The notes under the pieces were generated by a model. That model was not told where the DNA came from. It did no database searches and saw only the letters and a program-made list of their open reading frames with translations. From Bin87 sp965261195 (lineage in GTDB: Bacteria; Chloroflexota; Dehalococcoidia; Lucifugimonadales; UBA3495), in NCBI GenBank assembly GCA_965261195.1, contig OZ253455.1, forward strand, positions 744,001-808,000: DNA of 64,000 bases. The letters run 5' to 3'. Shown in pieces: positions 25,050 through 33,210 of the stretch; position 1 is the stretch's first letter, and each line of letters opens with the position of its first letter. The position numbers and the translations under genes were made by a program.

Positions 25050-26558
25050 GTGAAGGTCACCAGGGATAACGCATCACCCATCGAACTGACGCTCACGGTG
25101 GAACTAGCCGAGGAGGACGAAAACCCGTTTATCGACCGTTCCTATCGGCGCGCCGTATCGCGAGTTAACATTCCCGGCTTCCGCCGGGGGAAGGCTCCTC
25201 GCCACATCGTTGAGCGAATGCTGGGGAGACCCACTTTGCTCCAGGAAGCGCTGGATTTCATGGTTCCCGAAACGCTGGACCAGGTCCTGCGTGAACAGGA
25301 AGTTGAGGCATTCGCCGAACCCAGTATAGAAATAACTGACCTGGAACCGGTTTCTTTCACCGCCACCATTCCCCTCGAACCCACCGTAGACCTCGGAGAC
25401 TACCTATCAATTCGCGTCGAATCGGATACCACGGAAGTAATCGATGAGGACGTTGACCGTGTAATCGAACGTATCCAGCAAGAGCAGGCGGTCTGGGAGC
25501 CCGTGGAACGCGCGGTAGAGTACGGGGATCGTTTGAACCTCAACGTGCGCGGCGTCATCGAAGCTGAAACCGTGGTGGAAGACGACGACGTTGAGTACGT
25601 GCCCGAAGAAGCAAACGTACTTCCCTTCCCGGGCTTTGCCCCCAACCTGTTGGGTATGGTTGAGGAAGAAGAGCGCGAGTTCACGGTAACGATTCCTGAG
25701 GACTACCCCCGTGAACAGTACGCCGGCAAAGACGTTCAATTCCAGGTGACCGTGCTGTCCGTCAAAGAGAAGAACCTGCCCGAACTTGATGACGAATTTG
25801 CCAAATCCATCGGTGAAGGTTTCGACGATCTGGATGCTTTGCGTACCAACATCCTGGAATCGCTGACCTCCCAGGCCGAATCCGCCGCCCGTAACCAGTT
25901 GGAACAACAAAGCCTGGAAGCCCTGTGCGATGCGGCCGTGGTCAACGCTTCTCCGATACTCTTCGAGCGAGAGCTGGAATCGATGCAGGAAGAGCGCGAC
26001 CGGATGCTGCGGCAACAAAACCTGGACCTGACAACCTATCTGCGGTTCTTGGGCAAAACGCTCGAAGAATTCCGGGAAGAAATGCGCCCCAACGCCGAAC
26101 GCCGACTGACCGGCGCCCTGGTGATGCGCAAACTGGCCCAGGTCGAAGAAATCGAAATCTCAGACGAAGACGTGCAATCCGAAACCGACCGTTTGCTGGG
26201 ATTGTCCAGCGAGGGTGCGGAACAGGACAATCTGGAGCAGCTGCGCGAATACTTGGGGACGGAATCCACCCGGGAAGGTATCCGCGGGTCGCTCCACAGC
26301 CGGCGCGTCATGGAACGATTGACCGAAATCACCCAGGGGAACCTCGACGCCGGCGACGAAACCGATGATCCAAACGCCGGGGAAGCAGGAGAGGCCACAG
26401 CCGAGGCTAACGCAGGAACCGAATCGGACGCTGAGGCCGACGAGGCCGTTGCCGCCGAGGCCGTTGCCGCTGACGCCGTTGCCGCCGAGGCCGTTGCCGC
26501 CGAAGCCGTTGCCGCCGAAGCCGTTGCCGCCGAAGCCGAAGAAGAAACCCGAGACTAA
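25050..26558 (+). CDS. tig: Trigger factor
   Basis: A 502-residue ribosome-associated chaperone and peptidyl-prolyl isomerase. The N-terminal ribosome-binding domain has the docking loop GFRRGKAP (canonical GFRxGKxP). The FKBP-like domain (about 155-240) and a helical SurA-like C-terminal domain follow. The GTG at 25050 has TAGGAG 10 bp upstream. The last 70 residues are an acidic, alanine-rich tail with repeated EAVAA units, absent from usual trigger factors of about 430-450 residues. It is first in the tig-clpP-clpP-clpX cluster. Confidence 0.95.
   Translation: MKVTRDNASPIELTLTVELAEEDENPFIDRSYRRAVSRVNIPGFRRGKAPRHIVERMLGRPTLLQEALDFMVPETLDQVLREQEVEAFAEPSIEITDLEPVSFTATIPLEPTVDLGDYLSIRVESDTTEVIDEDVDRVIERIQQEQAVWEPVERAVEYGDRLNLNVRGVIEAETVVEDDDVEYVPEEANVLPFPGFAPNLLGMVEEEEREFTVTIPEDYPREQYAGKDVQFQVTVLSVKEKNLPELDDEFAKSIGEGFDDLDALRTNILESLTSQAESAARNQLEQQSLEALCDAAVVNASPILFERELESMQEERDRMLRQQNLDLTTYLRFLGKTLEEFREEMRPNAERRLTGALVMRKLAQVEEIEISDEDVQSETDRLLGLSSEGAEQDNLEQLREYLGTESTREGIRGSLHSRRVMERLTEITQGNLDAGDETDDPNAGEAGEATAEANAGTESDAEADEAVAAEAVAADAVAAEAVAAEAVAAEAVAAEAEEETRD
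26443..26535. repeat. 15-bp coding repeat (EAVAA) in trigger factor tail
   Basis: About six units of GCCGTTGCCGCCGAG with one GAC variant and a GAG-to-GAA drift toward the 3' end. It encodes alternating acidic and Ala-Val-Ala-Ala blocks and keeps the frame. It is a likely site of copy-number change between strains. Confidence 0.9.
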
Positions 26559-26591
26559 CCAAACTCCGTTGTACTTCAGGAGATCAACCAG

Positions 26592-27239
26592 ATGTTGAAT
26601 GACCAAAATCCCTCGGGCTTGGCCCTGCCTACCAACGTGCTACCAGGGATCATCAGACCTACCACGCAGGGCGAGCGCGCCTTCAATCCTTACTCCCTTT
26701 TGTTGCAGGCTCGCATCATCTATCTTGGCACCGCCGTAGATGATGAAGTATCCAATGCCATCGTGTCTCAGCTGCTCTATCTTGGTTGGGAAGATTCCGA
26801 AACGGACATCGTGATGTACGTTAACTCGCCAGGCGGGTCCGTGCTGGACGGTATGGCAATATACGACACGATGCAGCTGATCAAGCCTGACGTTTCGACC
26901 GTTTGCCTGGGCAAAGCCGCTAGCATGGGGGCAGTGATCCTGTCCGGCGGAACCAAGGGCAAGCGGTACTGCACAGCAAACTCTACGGTGCTGATTCACC
27001 AGGTGATGGGCGGCATACAGGGTTCGGCCTCCGACATCGAAATTACCGCTCAGGAAATTCTGCGCCTGCGCCAACGCCTGAATACGATACTGTCCGACAA
27101 TTGCGATCAGCCGTTCGACAAGGTTTCGCGCGACTCTGACCGGGACTATTGGATGGATGCCGAGAGTGCAGTCAAGTACGGTATAGTTGACCACGTGCTC
27201 ACGGAATTACCGGACTCGTTGATTAAAGCCGCCGCCTAA
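26592..27239 (+). CDS. clpP: ATP-dependent Clp protease proteolytic subunit (first copy)
   Basis: A 215-residue serine protease subunit. The catalytic Ser lies in LGKAASMGAVILSGG, the His in STVLIHQVMGG, and the Asp near RDSDRDYWMDAESA. Oligomerisation segments (YVNSPGGSVLDGMAIYDTM) are typical. AGGAG lies upstream of the ATG. It is followed by a second clpP after 51 bp. Having two adjacent, clearly different ClpP chains suggests a mixed-ring protease, as described in actinobacteria. Confidence 0.96.
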   Translation: MLNDQNPSGLALPTNVLPGIIRPTTQGERAFNPYSLLLQARIIYLGTAVDDEVSNAIVSQLLYLGWEDSETDIVMYVNSPGGSVLDGMAIYDTMQLIKPDVSTVCLGKAASMGAVILSGGTKGKRYCTANSTVLIHQVMGGIQGSASDIEITAQEILRLRQRLNTILSDNCDQPFDKVSRDSDRDYWMDAESAVKYGIVDHVLTELPDSLIKAAA

Positions 27240-27290
27240 CCCAATCTTTGCAATTCAGGACCGTTGGCGTCCAAGTATTAGGAGACCGCA

Positions 27291-27941
27291 ATGGTTATGC
27301 CCTTTCAAGATTCTCCCCTGCTGCAACCCAGCAACATCGTCCCCATGGTCATCGAATCGGGACCACGGGGTGAACGCGCCTTCGACATTTACTCGCTGCT
27401 GCTGCGGGAACGGATAATCTACCTGGGCACTCCGATTACTGATCAGGTTGCCAACGTCATCATTGCTCAATTGCTGTACCTGGAACGCGAAGACCGGGAC
27501 CGGGACATCAGTATGTATATCAACAGCCCCGGCGGATACATCGCCTCCGGGCTTGCGATACTGGACACGGTGAAGCTGATCAACTCGGAAGTGTCCACCA
27601 TTTGCGTGGGCACTGCCGCCAGCATGGCAACCGTTCTGCTCGCCAACGGCGCCAAAGGCAAACGATACTGCCTGCCCAACTCGACTATCCATATGCACCA
27701 GCCCAACGTGGGCAGCTTCCAGGGCCAGGCGGCCGACATCGAGATTCAGGCTCGCGAAATCGTGCGACTCAAAGAGCGGCTCAACAAAATCCTCTCCGAA
27801 GCCACGGGCCAGCCTTTCGAAAAGATCGCCGATGACACTGACCGCGACTTTTTCCTGACTTCCGATGAAGCCATTGAGTACGGTCTCGTGGATGAGATTC
27901 TGGGCGCGCCGACCGAGGAAGTCACCGCCGAAGCTGCCTAA
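27291..27941 (+). CDS. clpP: ATP-dependent Clp protease proteolytic subunit (second copy)
   Basis: A 216-residue ClpP with Ser in CVGTAASMATVLLANG, His in STIHMHQPNVG and Asp in DTDRDFFLTSDEA. It is nearer to the usual ClpP pattern (YINSPGGYIASGLAILDTV) than the upstream copy. Both triads look intact, so neither appears to be a dead ClpR-like chain. It precedes clpX by 41 bp. Confidence 0.96.
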   Translation: MVMPFQDSPLLQPSNIVPMVIESGPRGERAFDIYSLLLRERIIYLGTPITDQVANVIIAQLLYLEREDRDRDISMYINSPGGYIASGLAILDTVKLINSEVSTICVGTAASMATVLLANGAKGKRYCLPNSTIHMHQPNVGSFQGQAADIEIQAREIVRLKERLNKILSEATGQPFEKIADDTDRDFFLTSDEAIEYGLVDEILGAPTEEVTAEAA

Positions 27942-27982
27942 ACACCTTATCACCACTCATAACTCCGGAGGGACATTGCGGA

Positions 27983-29395
27983 ATGAGCACCAGCAACCGC
28001 AGCGCTAACCGCAACTCCCAACGGTGCGCTTTTTGCGGATCCTCATACCCGCAGGGGCGGCTGATGCGACCACCCGGTCAACCTCGGGGCGGCATCTGTT
28101 TTGATTGCATCCGGGAATTGGCCGCCCATGTAGCCGAACGGGGTAACAAGAAACGCCCGGCTGCCGAGGAAAAGCGCATCCAGTCCAGAGACGACCGCGT
28201 TGAACTGACTGCAAAAGCTGCCGACCGGCCCGCTACAGACCGGCCCGAAGCAGCGTCGCCGACCCTGGTGCCGCGCGAAATCTATGCCCACCTCGACGCA
28301 TACGTCATCGGCCAGGACAGGGCCAAAAAGACGCTGTCGGTTGCAGTCTATAACCATTTCAAACGGATTCGCAGCGCAGCGGCAGACCCTGGAATCGAGG
28401 TTCAGAAGTCCAACATTCTGTTGATTGGCCCGACTGGATCCGGAAAAACTCTGTTGGCCGAAACGCTGGCTCGCACGCTGGATGTGCCCTTCGCCATCTG
28501 TGACGCCACATCGCTGACCGAATCGGGATATGTGGGCGAGGATGTCGAAAATATCCTGCTGCGGCTGATCCAGGCTGCCGACTGGGACATCTCCCGGGCC
28601 GAACATGGGATTATCTACATCGACGAACTCGACAAAATCGCCCGTAAAGAAGGCGTGAATCGCTCAATAACCCGCGACGTCGCCGGCGAAGGCGTGCAGC
28701 AGGAATTGCTGAAAATCATCGAGGGCTGCATCGCTAACGTTCCCCCCCAGGGTGGTCGCAAGCATCCCCATCAGGAGATGTTGCAGATAAATACCCGCAA
28801 CATCCTCTTCATTTGCGGCGGCGCTTTTGAAGGATTGCAGGAGATCACGTCGCGACGGCTTTCCATTGGCTCGAACTTGGGGTTTCTGGCCCGCAATTCA
28901 GGACGCAACGACAAGGCGGACCCATCAACCACCGCACCGGAACAGTTGACGCCCGAAGATTTGCTGGAATTCGGGTTCATCCCCGAATTGGTGGGACGTT
29001 TGCCGGTGGTAACTTCCCTTCAACCCCTGGACCGTGATGCACTGGTCAGGGTTTTGGTGGAGCCGAAAAACGCAATCGTCAAACAGTATCAACAGCTTTT
29101 CCGATTGGACGGTGTGCAACTGGAATTCAGCGCCGATGCAATGGTTGCCGCCGCTGAGCGGGCGCTGGCCTACCAAACCGGCGCTCGCGTACTGCGCCAT
29201 ATTGTGGAAGGCGCGCTGCTCGACGTGATGTACGAGCTGCCTTCCCTCGCCGACATCTCCCGTTGCGTCGTGCATCGCGATGCCATCACCGGCGACGCTT
29301 CCCCTCGTCTGTACAGACGCGGCGGTGGCCGGCACGTAACGCTTAAAACCGCTCTGGCGCAGGCGGCGGCTGAACCCCGTAAGAAAACCGCCTAA
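27983..29395 (+). CDS. clpX: ATP-dependent Clp protease ATP-binding subunit ClpX
   Basis: A 470-residue AAA+ unfoldase. The N-terminal C4 zinc-binding domain (CAFCGSS...GICFDCI) is followed by a charged linker. The AAA module has Walker A GPTGSGKTLLAETLA, pore loop SGYVGEDVENI, Walker B IIYIDELDKIARK, and sensor-2 region GARVLRHIVEGALLDVMYELP, where most ClpX proteins have GARGLR. The long linker (about residues 50-95) and a C-terminal basic tail make it longer than the usual 420 residues. Its stop directly abuts the convergent gene on the minus strand. Confidence 0.96.
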   Translation: MSTSNRSANRNSQRCAFCGSSYPQGRLMRPPGQPRGGICFDCIRELAAHVAERGNKKRPAAEEKRIQSRDDRVELTAKAADRPATDRPEAASPTLVPREIYAHLDAYVIGQDRAKKTLSVAVYNHFKRIRSAAADPGIEVQKSNILLIGPTGSGKTLLAETLARTLDVPFAICDATSLTESGYVGEDVENILLRLIQAADWDISRAEHGIIYIDELDKIARKEGVNRSITRDVAGEGVQQELLKIIEGCIANVPPQGGRKHPHQEMLQINTRNILFICGGAFEGLQEITSRRLSIGSNLGFLARNSGRNDKADPSTTAPEQLTPEDLLEFGFIPELVGRLPVVTSLQPLDRDALVRVLVEPKNAIVKQYQQLFRLDGVQLEFSADAMVAAAERALAYQTGARVLRHIVEGALLDVMYELPSLADISRCVVHRDAITGDASPRLYRRGGGRHVTLKTALAQAAAEPRKKTA

Positions 29396-30238
29396 TCACG
29401 CCGTTTCGGCAGCGACCGCCGCCTCTATTTCGTCGGTCAACGGCAGACCCTGACGGTACGTGGACGCCAGTGGTGCTCCGTCTCCATCCAGCGCTTCCCC
29501 TGGGCGCACCCGGAGCCGCCGGTCGGCCACCGCCCGTAACGTAGCTAACAGCAAATGTGGTTCGCGGCGGTAACCTTCCGCACGGATGCGACGAAACAGG
29601 GCGTTGTCCTCGCCCTCGGCAGCTTGCAACTCCTCGATGCCGCTATCGGTCACTGCTGCCCAGTCGGCGTCGAATTCGCCCCCTACGATTGGCAAAGAGC
29701 AATGGGACAACACCGGGCCCCTATCGACCTGTTCGGTGGCCAGGTGGATCATCGCTCCGGTGCGTGTGGCCCTGGACTCAATCAACTGCCAGATTACAGA
29801 TTGCCAGGTTCCGGTGGGACCGTCGGGCAAAGCGCCATGCAAATTGAGCAACGGATAGCGCCGGCACATCTCGGCGCCAAATATCAACATATATCCGGCC
29901 AGGACGCACACGTCCGGTTGATAAGGCTCCAACAACCGCATCGCCGCTTGGTCGAATCCGGCGCGGTGCCGATTCATCCCGCCACCGCCGTGCTCCCGGC
30001 GATACCTGGTGGAAGATAGCGCAACCAGAGGAATCCCGTATTGCTCAACCAACTGGAAAAACTCATCCGACCCTTCAGCTTCGCCGGGCTCCCGGTTGCT
30101 GAACACGAAGTCGATGGTTGCATCCAGCCGGCGGTCAGCGATGGCCTGGCAGACGAAATTGAGCAGCCCGCGCGATCCTTCGCCCCGCCCGGTGGAAAAC
30201 CAGCCTACGCGCAGCACGTGATTGCCACGACTCGCCAC
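29396..30238 (-). CDS. Formyltransferase family protein (PurN-like)
   Basis: A 280-residue protein resembling phosphoribosylglycinamide formyltransferase. It has VGWFSTGRGEGSRGLLNFV at the start, VCVLAGYMLIFGAEMCRRYPLLNLHGALP (Asn-x-His catalytic pair) and HLATEQVDRGPVLSHCSLPI, whose Asp fits the family's third catalytic residue. The loop after NLH reads GALPDGPTGTW instead of the usual PSLLPxFxG, and there is a 70-residue C-terminal extension, so the substrate may differ from GAR. It starts at GTG 6 bp after xseB ends and is last in the dprA-topA-xer operon. Confidence 0.8.
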   Translation of the reverse strand: MASRGNHVLRVGWFSTGRGEGSRGLLNFVCQAIADRRLDATIDFVFSNREPGEAEGSDEFFQLVEQYGIPLVALSSTRYRREHGGGGMNRHRAGFDQAAMRLLEPYQPDVCVLAGYMLIFGAEMCRRYPLLNLHGALPDGPTGTWQSVIWQLIESRATRTGAMIHLATEQVDRGPVLSHCSLPIVGGEFDADWAAVTDSGIEELQAAEGEDNALFRRIRAEGYRREPHLLLATLRAVADRRLRVRPGEALDGDGAPLASTYRQGLPLTDEIEAAVAAETA

Positions 30239-30244
30239 TGAACT

Positions 30245-30586
30245 TCAGAATGGGAGGTCGTCGTCATCTTCAAATAGCGACGGGTCATCCGGTTCCGGAG
30301 CCGGAGGAATCGACCAGTCGTCGCTGGCATTGATTGCGGGTGGTGCGGCAGTCGAACGGCCGTCATCAGGTTCGCCAACCTGGGTAATCCGCAATTCCGT
30401 CTCTGTGAGCAGTTGCTGACATCTGTGCGCTAGCTCCATCCCTTGCACATACAGACGTTCCGAATCGGTAAGCGACAGTTCGCCCTGCTCCAGCCGGGAC
30501 ACGGTTTCTTCCAGGCGGCGGTACACCTCTTCAAAGGGCTGCGCCGCCAGTTCAGCCTGCCATGCGTCGGTAATCGGTTCCGTCAT
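30245..30586 (-). CDS. xseB: Exodeoxyribonuclease VII small subunit
   Basis: A 113-residue protein. Residues 15-70 form the typical XseB helical hairpin (FEEVYRRLEETVSRLEQGEL, then LTDSERLYVQGMELAHRCQQLL). A proline-rich linker (70-100) ends in SLFEDDDDLPF. That tail is nearly identical to the C-terminal tip of single-stranded-DNA-binding protein, which recruits repair enzymes. XseB proteins are usually about 70-80 residues. The partner xseA lies 26 bp upstream. Confidence 0.93.
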   Translation of the reverse strand: MTEPITDAWQAELAAQPFEEVYRRLEETVSRLEQGELSLTDSERLYVQGMELAHRCQQLLTETELRITQVGEPDDGRSTAAPPAINASDDWSIPPAPEPDDPSLFEDDDDLPF

Positions 30587-30612
30587 TGAATGTATCGACT
30601 CAGCGGCGCGGG

Positions 30613-31992
30613 TCAGAGCAGCGGCCGCATGGCTGGAGGAGGCGCCGGAGCAGCCTTGCGCCCGCGATCAGATTGACGTCGGGGAGCGGCCGGGCCAGGT
30701 TCTGGTGACAGTGAATCGTCGTTGGCATATACGGCCGGTGGGTTCGGTTCGATGTGGCTCACCGCCGGCGCCGGTTCCTGGCGACTTTGAGCAATGTGGT
30801 CGGCCTGGCTCCCGGCAGTCGCTGCCAAAGCCCCGCCAGCGACCGTAATGTCGAGCGGGTCGCCGTCTGCTACCAGCCGAGGGTGGGTGACTACGATGCC
30901 GTCTGCCGACCGTGTGACCACTGCATAACCGCGACGCAATGTTGCTGCGGGCTCCAATGCGGTGAGTCGGGCGCGCAGCATCGAAACGTCGCGTTTGAGA
31001 TAGTCGTTGCGCAGCAATACCCGGGTTGCTGCCCTGGATTGCAAATCGTCGACCTGTCGTTTCATGAGTCCGACATCCGGGGCGCGCCGCCTGAGACGTT
31101 GCCACAACGTTTCCACCCGGTTATGATGCTTGGTCATTACTGCGTTCATGGCGTAGGCAGCCTGCTGTCGTCCGGAGTAAACGTTGGCCAACAATTGCCG
31201 GCGGTCGGGCGTAACCAGTTCGGCGGCAGCGGACGGAGTGGGCGCGCGTTGGTCTGCCACGTCGTCAGCGATGGTGTAATCCGTTTCGTGGCCAACGCCT
31301 GATACTAACGGAACTTTGCTCGCAAATATGGCGCGGGCTACCTCCTCGGAGTTGAAACACCACAGGTCTTCCAGTGACCCACCGCCGCGGGCCACAATAA
31401 TCACGTCAACCATCGACTCAGCGTTGAGTCTGGTAATGGCGGAGGCAATTTGGCCGGCGGCTGCCTCGCCTTGTACAGCGGATGGACACAGTCGCAATTG
31501 GGTCAACGGGTAGCGGCGGCGAACCACGTTTTGTATGTCTTGCCAGACGGCTCCGCTTGGAGAGGTTACAACGCCCACCATACGGGGGAATAGCGGGAGC
31601 GGGCGTTTTCGAGACTGGTCAAACAACCCTTCCGATTCCAGCGCCTGGCGCAGCCGGGCCAACTCCAGCGCCAGCGCTCCGGCCCCTACCGGCAAGGCCG
31701 CGACGACCTGTAGGTTGGCCTCCCCGGAGGGCGGATAGAAAGTGAACGTCCCGCCAGCCAATATTTCTTGACCCTGGTCCAGGTATTCCTGACCGGAACG
31801 GCCCCTGAACATCACACAGCGGATGCTGCTGCCATCGCCGCGCAACGTGAAATACGAGTGCCCCGACGATACCGTCCGCAGATTGGCCACCTCACCCTGC
31901 ACAGTCAGACTGGACAACAGTGAATCCGACTCAAGCTTTTCCTTGAGATACACAGCCACCTGGGCGACGGAGTAAACAGTCGGCGAGAGCAT
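30613..31992 (-). CDS. xseA: Exodeoxyribonuclease VII large subunit
   Basis: A 459-residue nuclease subunit acting on single-stranded DNA. The N-terminal OB fold is at about 5-100 (LTVQGEVANLRTVSSGHSYF). The catalytic domain has VGVVTSPSGAVWQDIQNV, IIVARGGGSLEDLWCFNSEEVARAI and VPLVSGVGHETDYTIADDVADQRAPTPSAAAE, all diagnostic. A coiled-coil region (about 270-350) ends with LRRGYAVV. The last 80 residues are a proline- and alanine-rich low-complexity tail. No ribosome site is obvious at the ATG. Confidence 0.95.
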   Translation of the reverse strand: MLSPTVYSVAQVAVYLKEKLESDSLLSSLTVQGEVANLRTVSSGHSYFTLRGDGSSIRCVMFRGRSGQEYLDQGQEILAGGTFTFYPPSGEANLQVVAALPVGAGALALELARLRQALESEGLFDQSRKRPLPLFPRMVGVVTSPSGAVWQDIQNVVRRRYPLTQLRLCPSAVQGEAAAGQIASAITRLNAESMVDVIIVARGGGSLEDLWCFNSEEVARAIFASKVPLVSGVGHETDYTIADDVADQRAPTPSAAAELVTPDRRQLLANVYSGRQQAAYAMNAVMTKHHNRVETLWQRLRRRAPDVGLMKRQVDDLQSRAATRVLLRNDYLKRDVSMLRARLTALEPAATLRRGYAVVTRSADGIVVTHPRLVADGDPLDITVAGGALAATAGSQADHIAQSRQEPAPAVSHIEPNPPAVYANDDSLSPEPGPAAPRRQSDRGRKAAPAPPPAMRPLL

Positions 31993-32030
31993 CAGCGCCG
32001 CAATGTGTGGCCGGTCACCGAATCTCTGGC

Positions 32031-32597
32031 CTATGACACGCGTTCGGAATATGAACCGTTTCGGGTGTCGACTCGAACCACCGTTCCCGGGGTTATGAAC
32101 ATGGGCACGGTAATTCGCAAGCCGGTTTCCAGCGTGGCGGGTTTGTTGCCGCCTTGGGCGGTATCACCCCGAAACGCCGGGGGCGTATCAACAACTTCCA
32201 GATCCACATGGATGGGTAGGTTTACGTTTATTGCTGAGCCCTTGTAGAACACCACCTCAACCATCATGCTCTCTTTGAGATAACCCAAAGAGCTACCCAA
32301 TTGTGCCTCGGTCAATTCGTGCTGGTCGAAGGTCTCCTGATCCATAAAGAAATAGTGGGATCCGTCGGTATACAGGTATTGCGTGTTCCGAGCATCGATT
32401 TCGGCCAGGCTGAACGCCGTATCGTAGCGCTGAAAGGTCCGCTCTACCACTGCCCCACTGATGAGGTTGCGCATTTTGATGCGGGTAACGGGTGCGCGTT
32501 GCTGCATCTTGTGGCGCTCGTAATCCATCACCTGCCAGGGCTGGTTTTCATGTTCGATCACCATGCCCTTGTTGAGGTCGCTAAAGTTGATGCTCAT
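32031..32597 (-). CDS. efp: Elongation factor P
   Basis: A 188-residue three-domain EF-P that relieves ribosome stalling at polyproline. Domain I starts MSINFSDLNKGMVIEHENQPW; the C-terminal signature is KGD/RGDTAQGGNKPATLETGL-like with ITPGTVVRVDTR. At the tip of domain I, where E. coli has the modified Lys34 in PGKGQ, the sequence reads HKMQQRAPVTR, so the tip residue aligns to glutamine. GGGAG precedes the ATG by 8 bp. It lies between aroQ and xseA. Confidence 0.95.
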   Translation of the reverse strand: MSINFSDLNKGMVIEHENQPWQVMDYERHKMQQRAPVTRIKMRNLISGAVVERTFQRYDTAFSLAEIDARNTQYLYTDGSHYFFMDQETFDQHELTEAQLGSSLGYLKESMMVEVVFYKGSAINVNLPIHVDLEVVDTPPAFRGDTAQGGNKPATLETGLRITVPMFITPGTVVRVDTRNGSYSERVS

Positions 32598-32688
32598 GTC
32601 GGTGCTCCCATAGGCGGATTACCCGGACGCCGTTAATCAGGCCTGATGCGCGCGAAAATAGTGGGCGCGTGAAAGTTTGCCCGGGATG

Positions 32689-33135
32689 TTATGGCGCTTC
32701 GTCGGCGATTATTCCAGCCAAGGCTTCCACAGCAGCAGTATAGCCTCTCCACCCTAGACCGGCAATCTGGCCTCGCACGGTGTCTGCCAGAATCGAGCGC
32801 CGCCGCCATTCTTCGCGGGCGTGAATGTTGCTGAGATGCACCTCGATCACGGGCACTCCGGCATCGGTCAAGGAATCTTTTAGAGACAAACCGTAGTGAG
32901 TTAAGGCGCCAGCATTCACCACCACACCGTCAATGTCCCCGCGTTGCGCTTGCAAACAATCGATGAGCGCGCCCTCGTGGTTGGACTGGAAACACTCCAC
33001 ATCGACCCCGTGTGCTCCGGCAACTTCAGCGATTCGCTGATCGATGTCCGCCAGGGTCAGGGTGCCGTAGTGCCCGGGGTCCCGTTGGCCCAGCATATTC
33101 AAGTTGGGACCGTGCAATACCAGAATCTTGGTCAC
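32689..33135 (-). CDS. aroQ: Type II 3-dehydroquinate dehydratase
   Basis: A 148-residue shikimate-pathway enzyme that dehydrates 3-dehydroquinate. Motifs are ILVLHGPNLNMLGQRDP, the flexible-lid region with the catalytic Tyr (GHYGTLTL), FQSNHEGALID, NAGALTHYGLSLKD and EVHLSNIHAREEWR with the catalytic His. It starts at GTG. A 17-bp exact tandem duplication lies just upstream. No other aro gene is in the window. Confidence 0.96.
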   Translation of the reverse strand: MTKILVLHGPNLNMLGQRDPGHYGTLTLADIDQRIAEVAGAHGVDVECFQSNHEGALIDCLQAQRGDIDGVVVNAGALTHYGLSLKDSLTDAGVPVIEVHLSNIHAREEWRRRSILADTVRGQIAGLGWRGYTAAVEALAGIIADEAP

Positions 33136-33145
33136 ATTGACGCTC

Positions 33146-33179
33146 TCAGTGGCGACGTTCTTTCAGTGGCGACGTTCTT
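33146..33179. repeat. 17-bp exact tandem duplication upstream of aroQ
   Basis: TCAGTGGCGACGTTCTT is repeated exactly at 33146-33162 and 33163-33179. It fills most of the gap between the recombinase gene and aroQ and ends 11 bp before the aroQ start codon. Confidence 0.9.
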
Positions 33180-33210
33180 GGTGAAGGAACAACCGGGTCG
33201 TTAGATCAGA

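Noticed and set aside
26160..26606. Minus-strand GGNGFGGNG repeat frame
   Set aside because: Shadow of the trigger factor EAVAA repeat.
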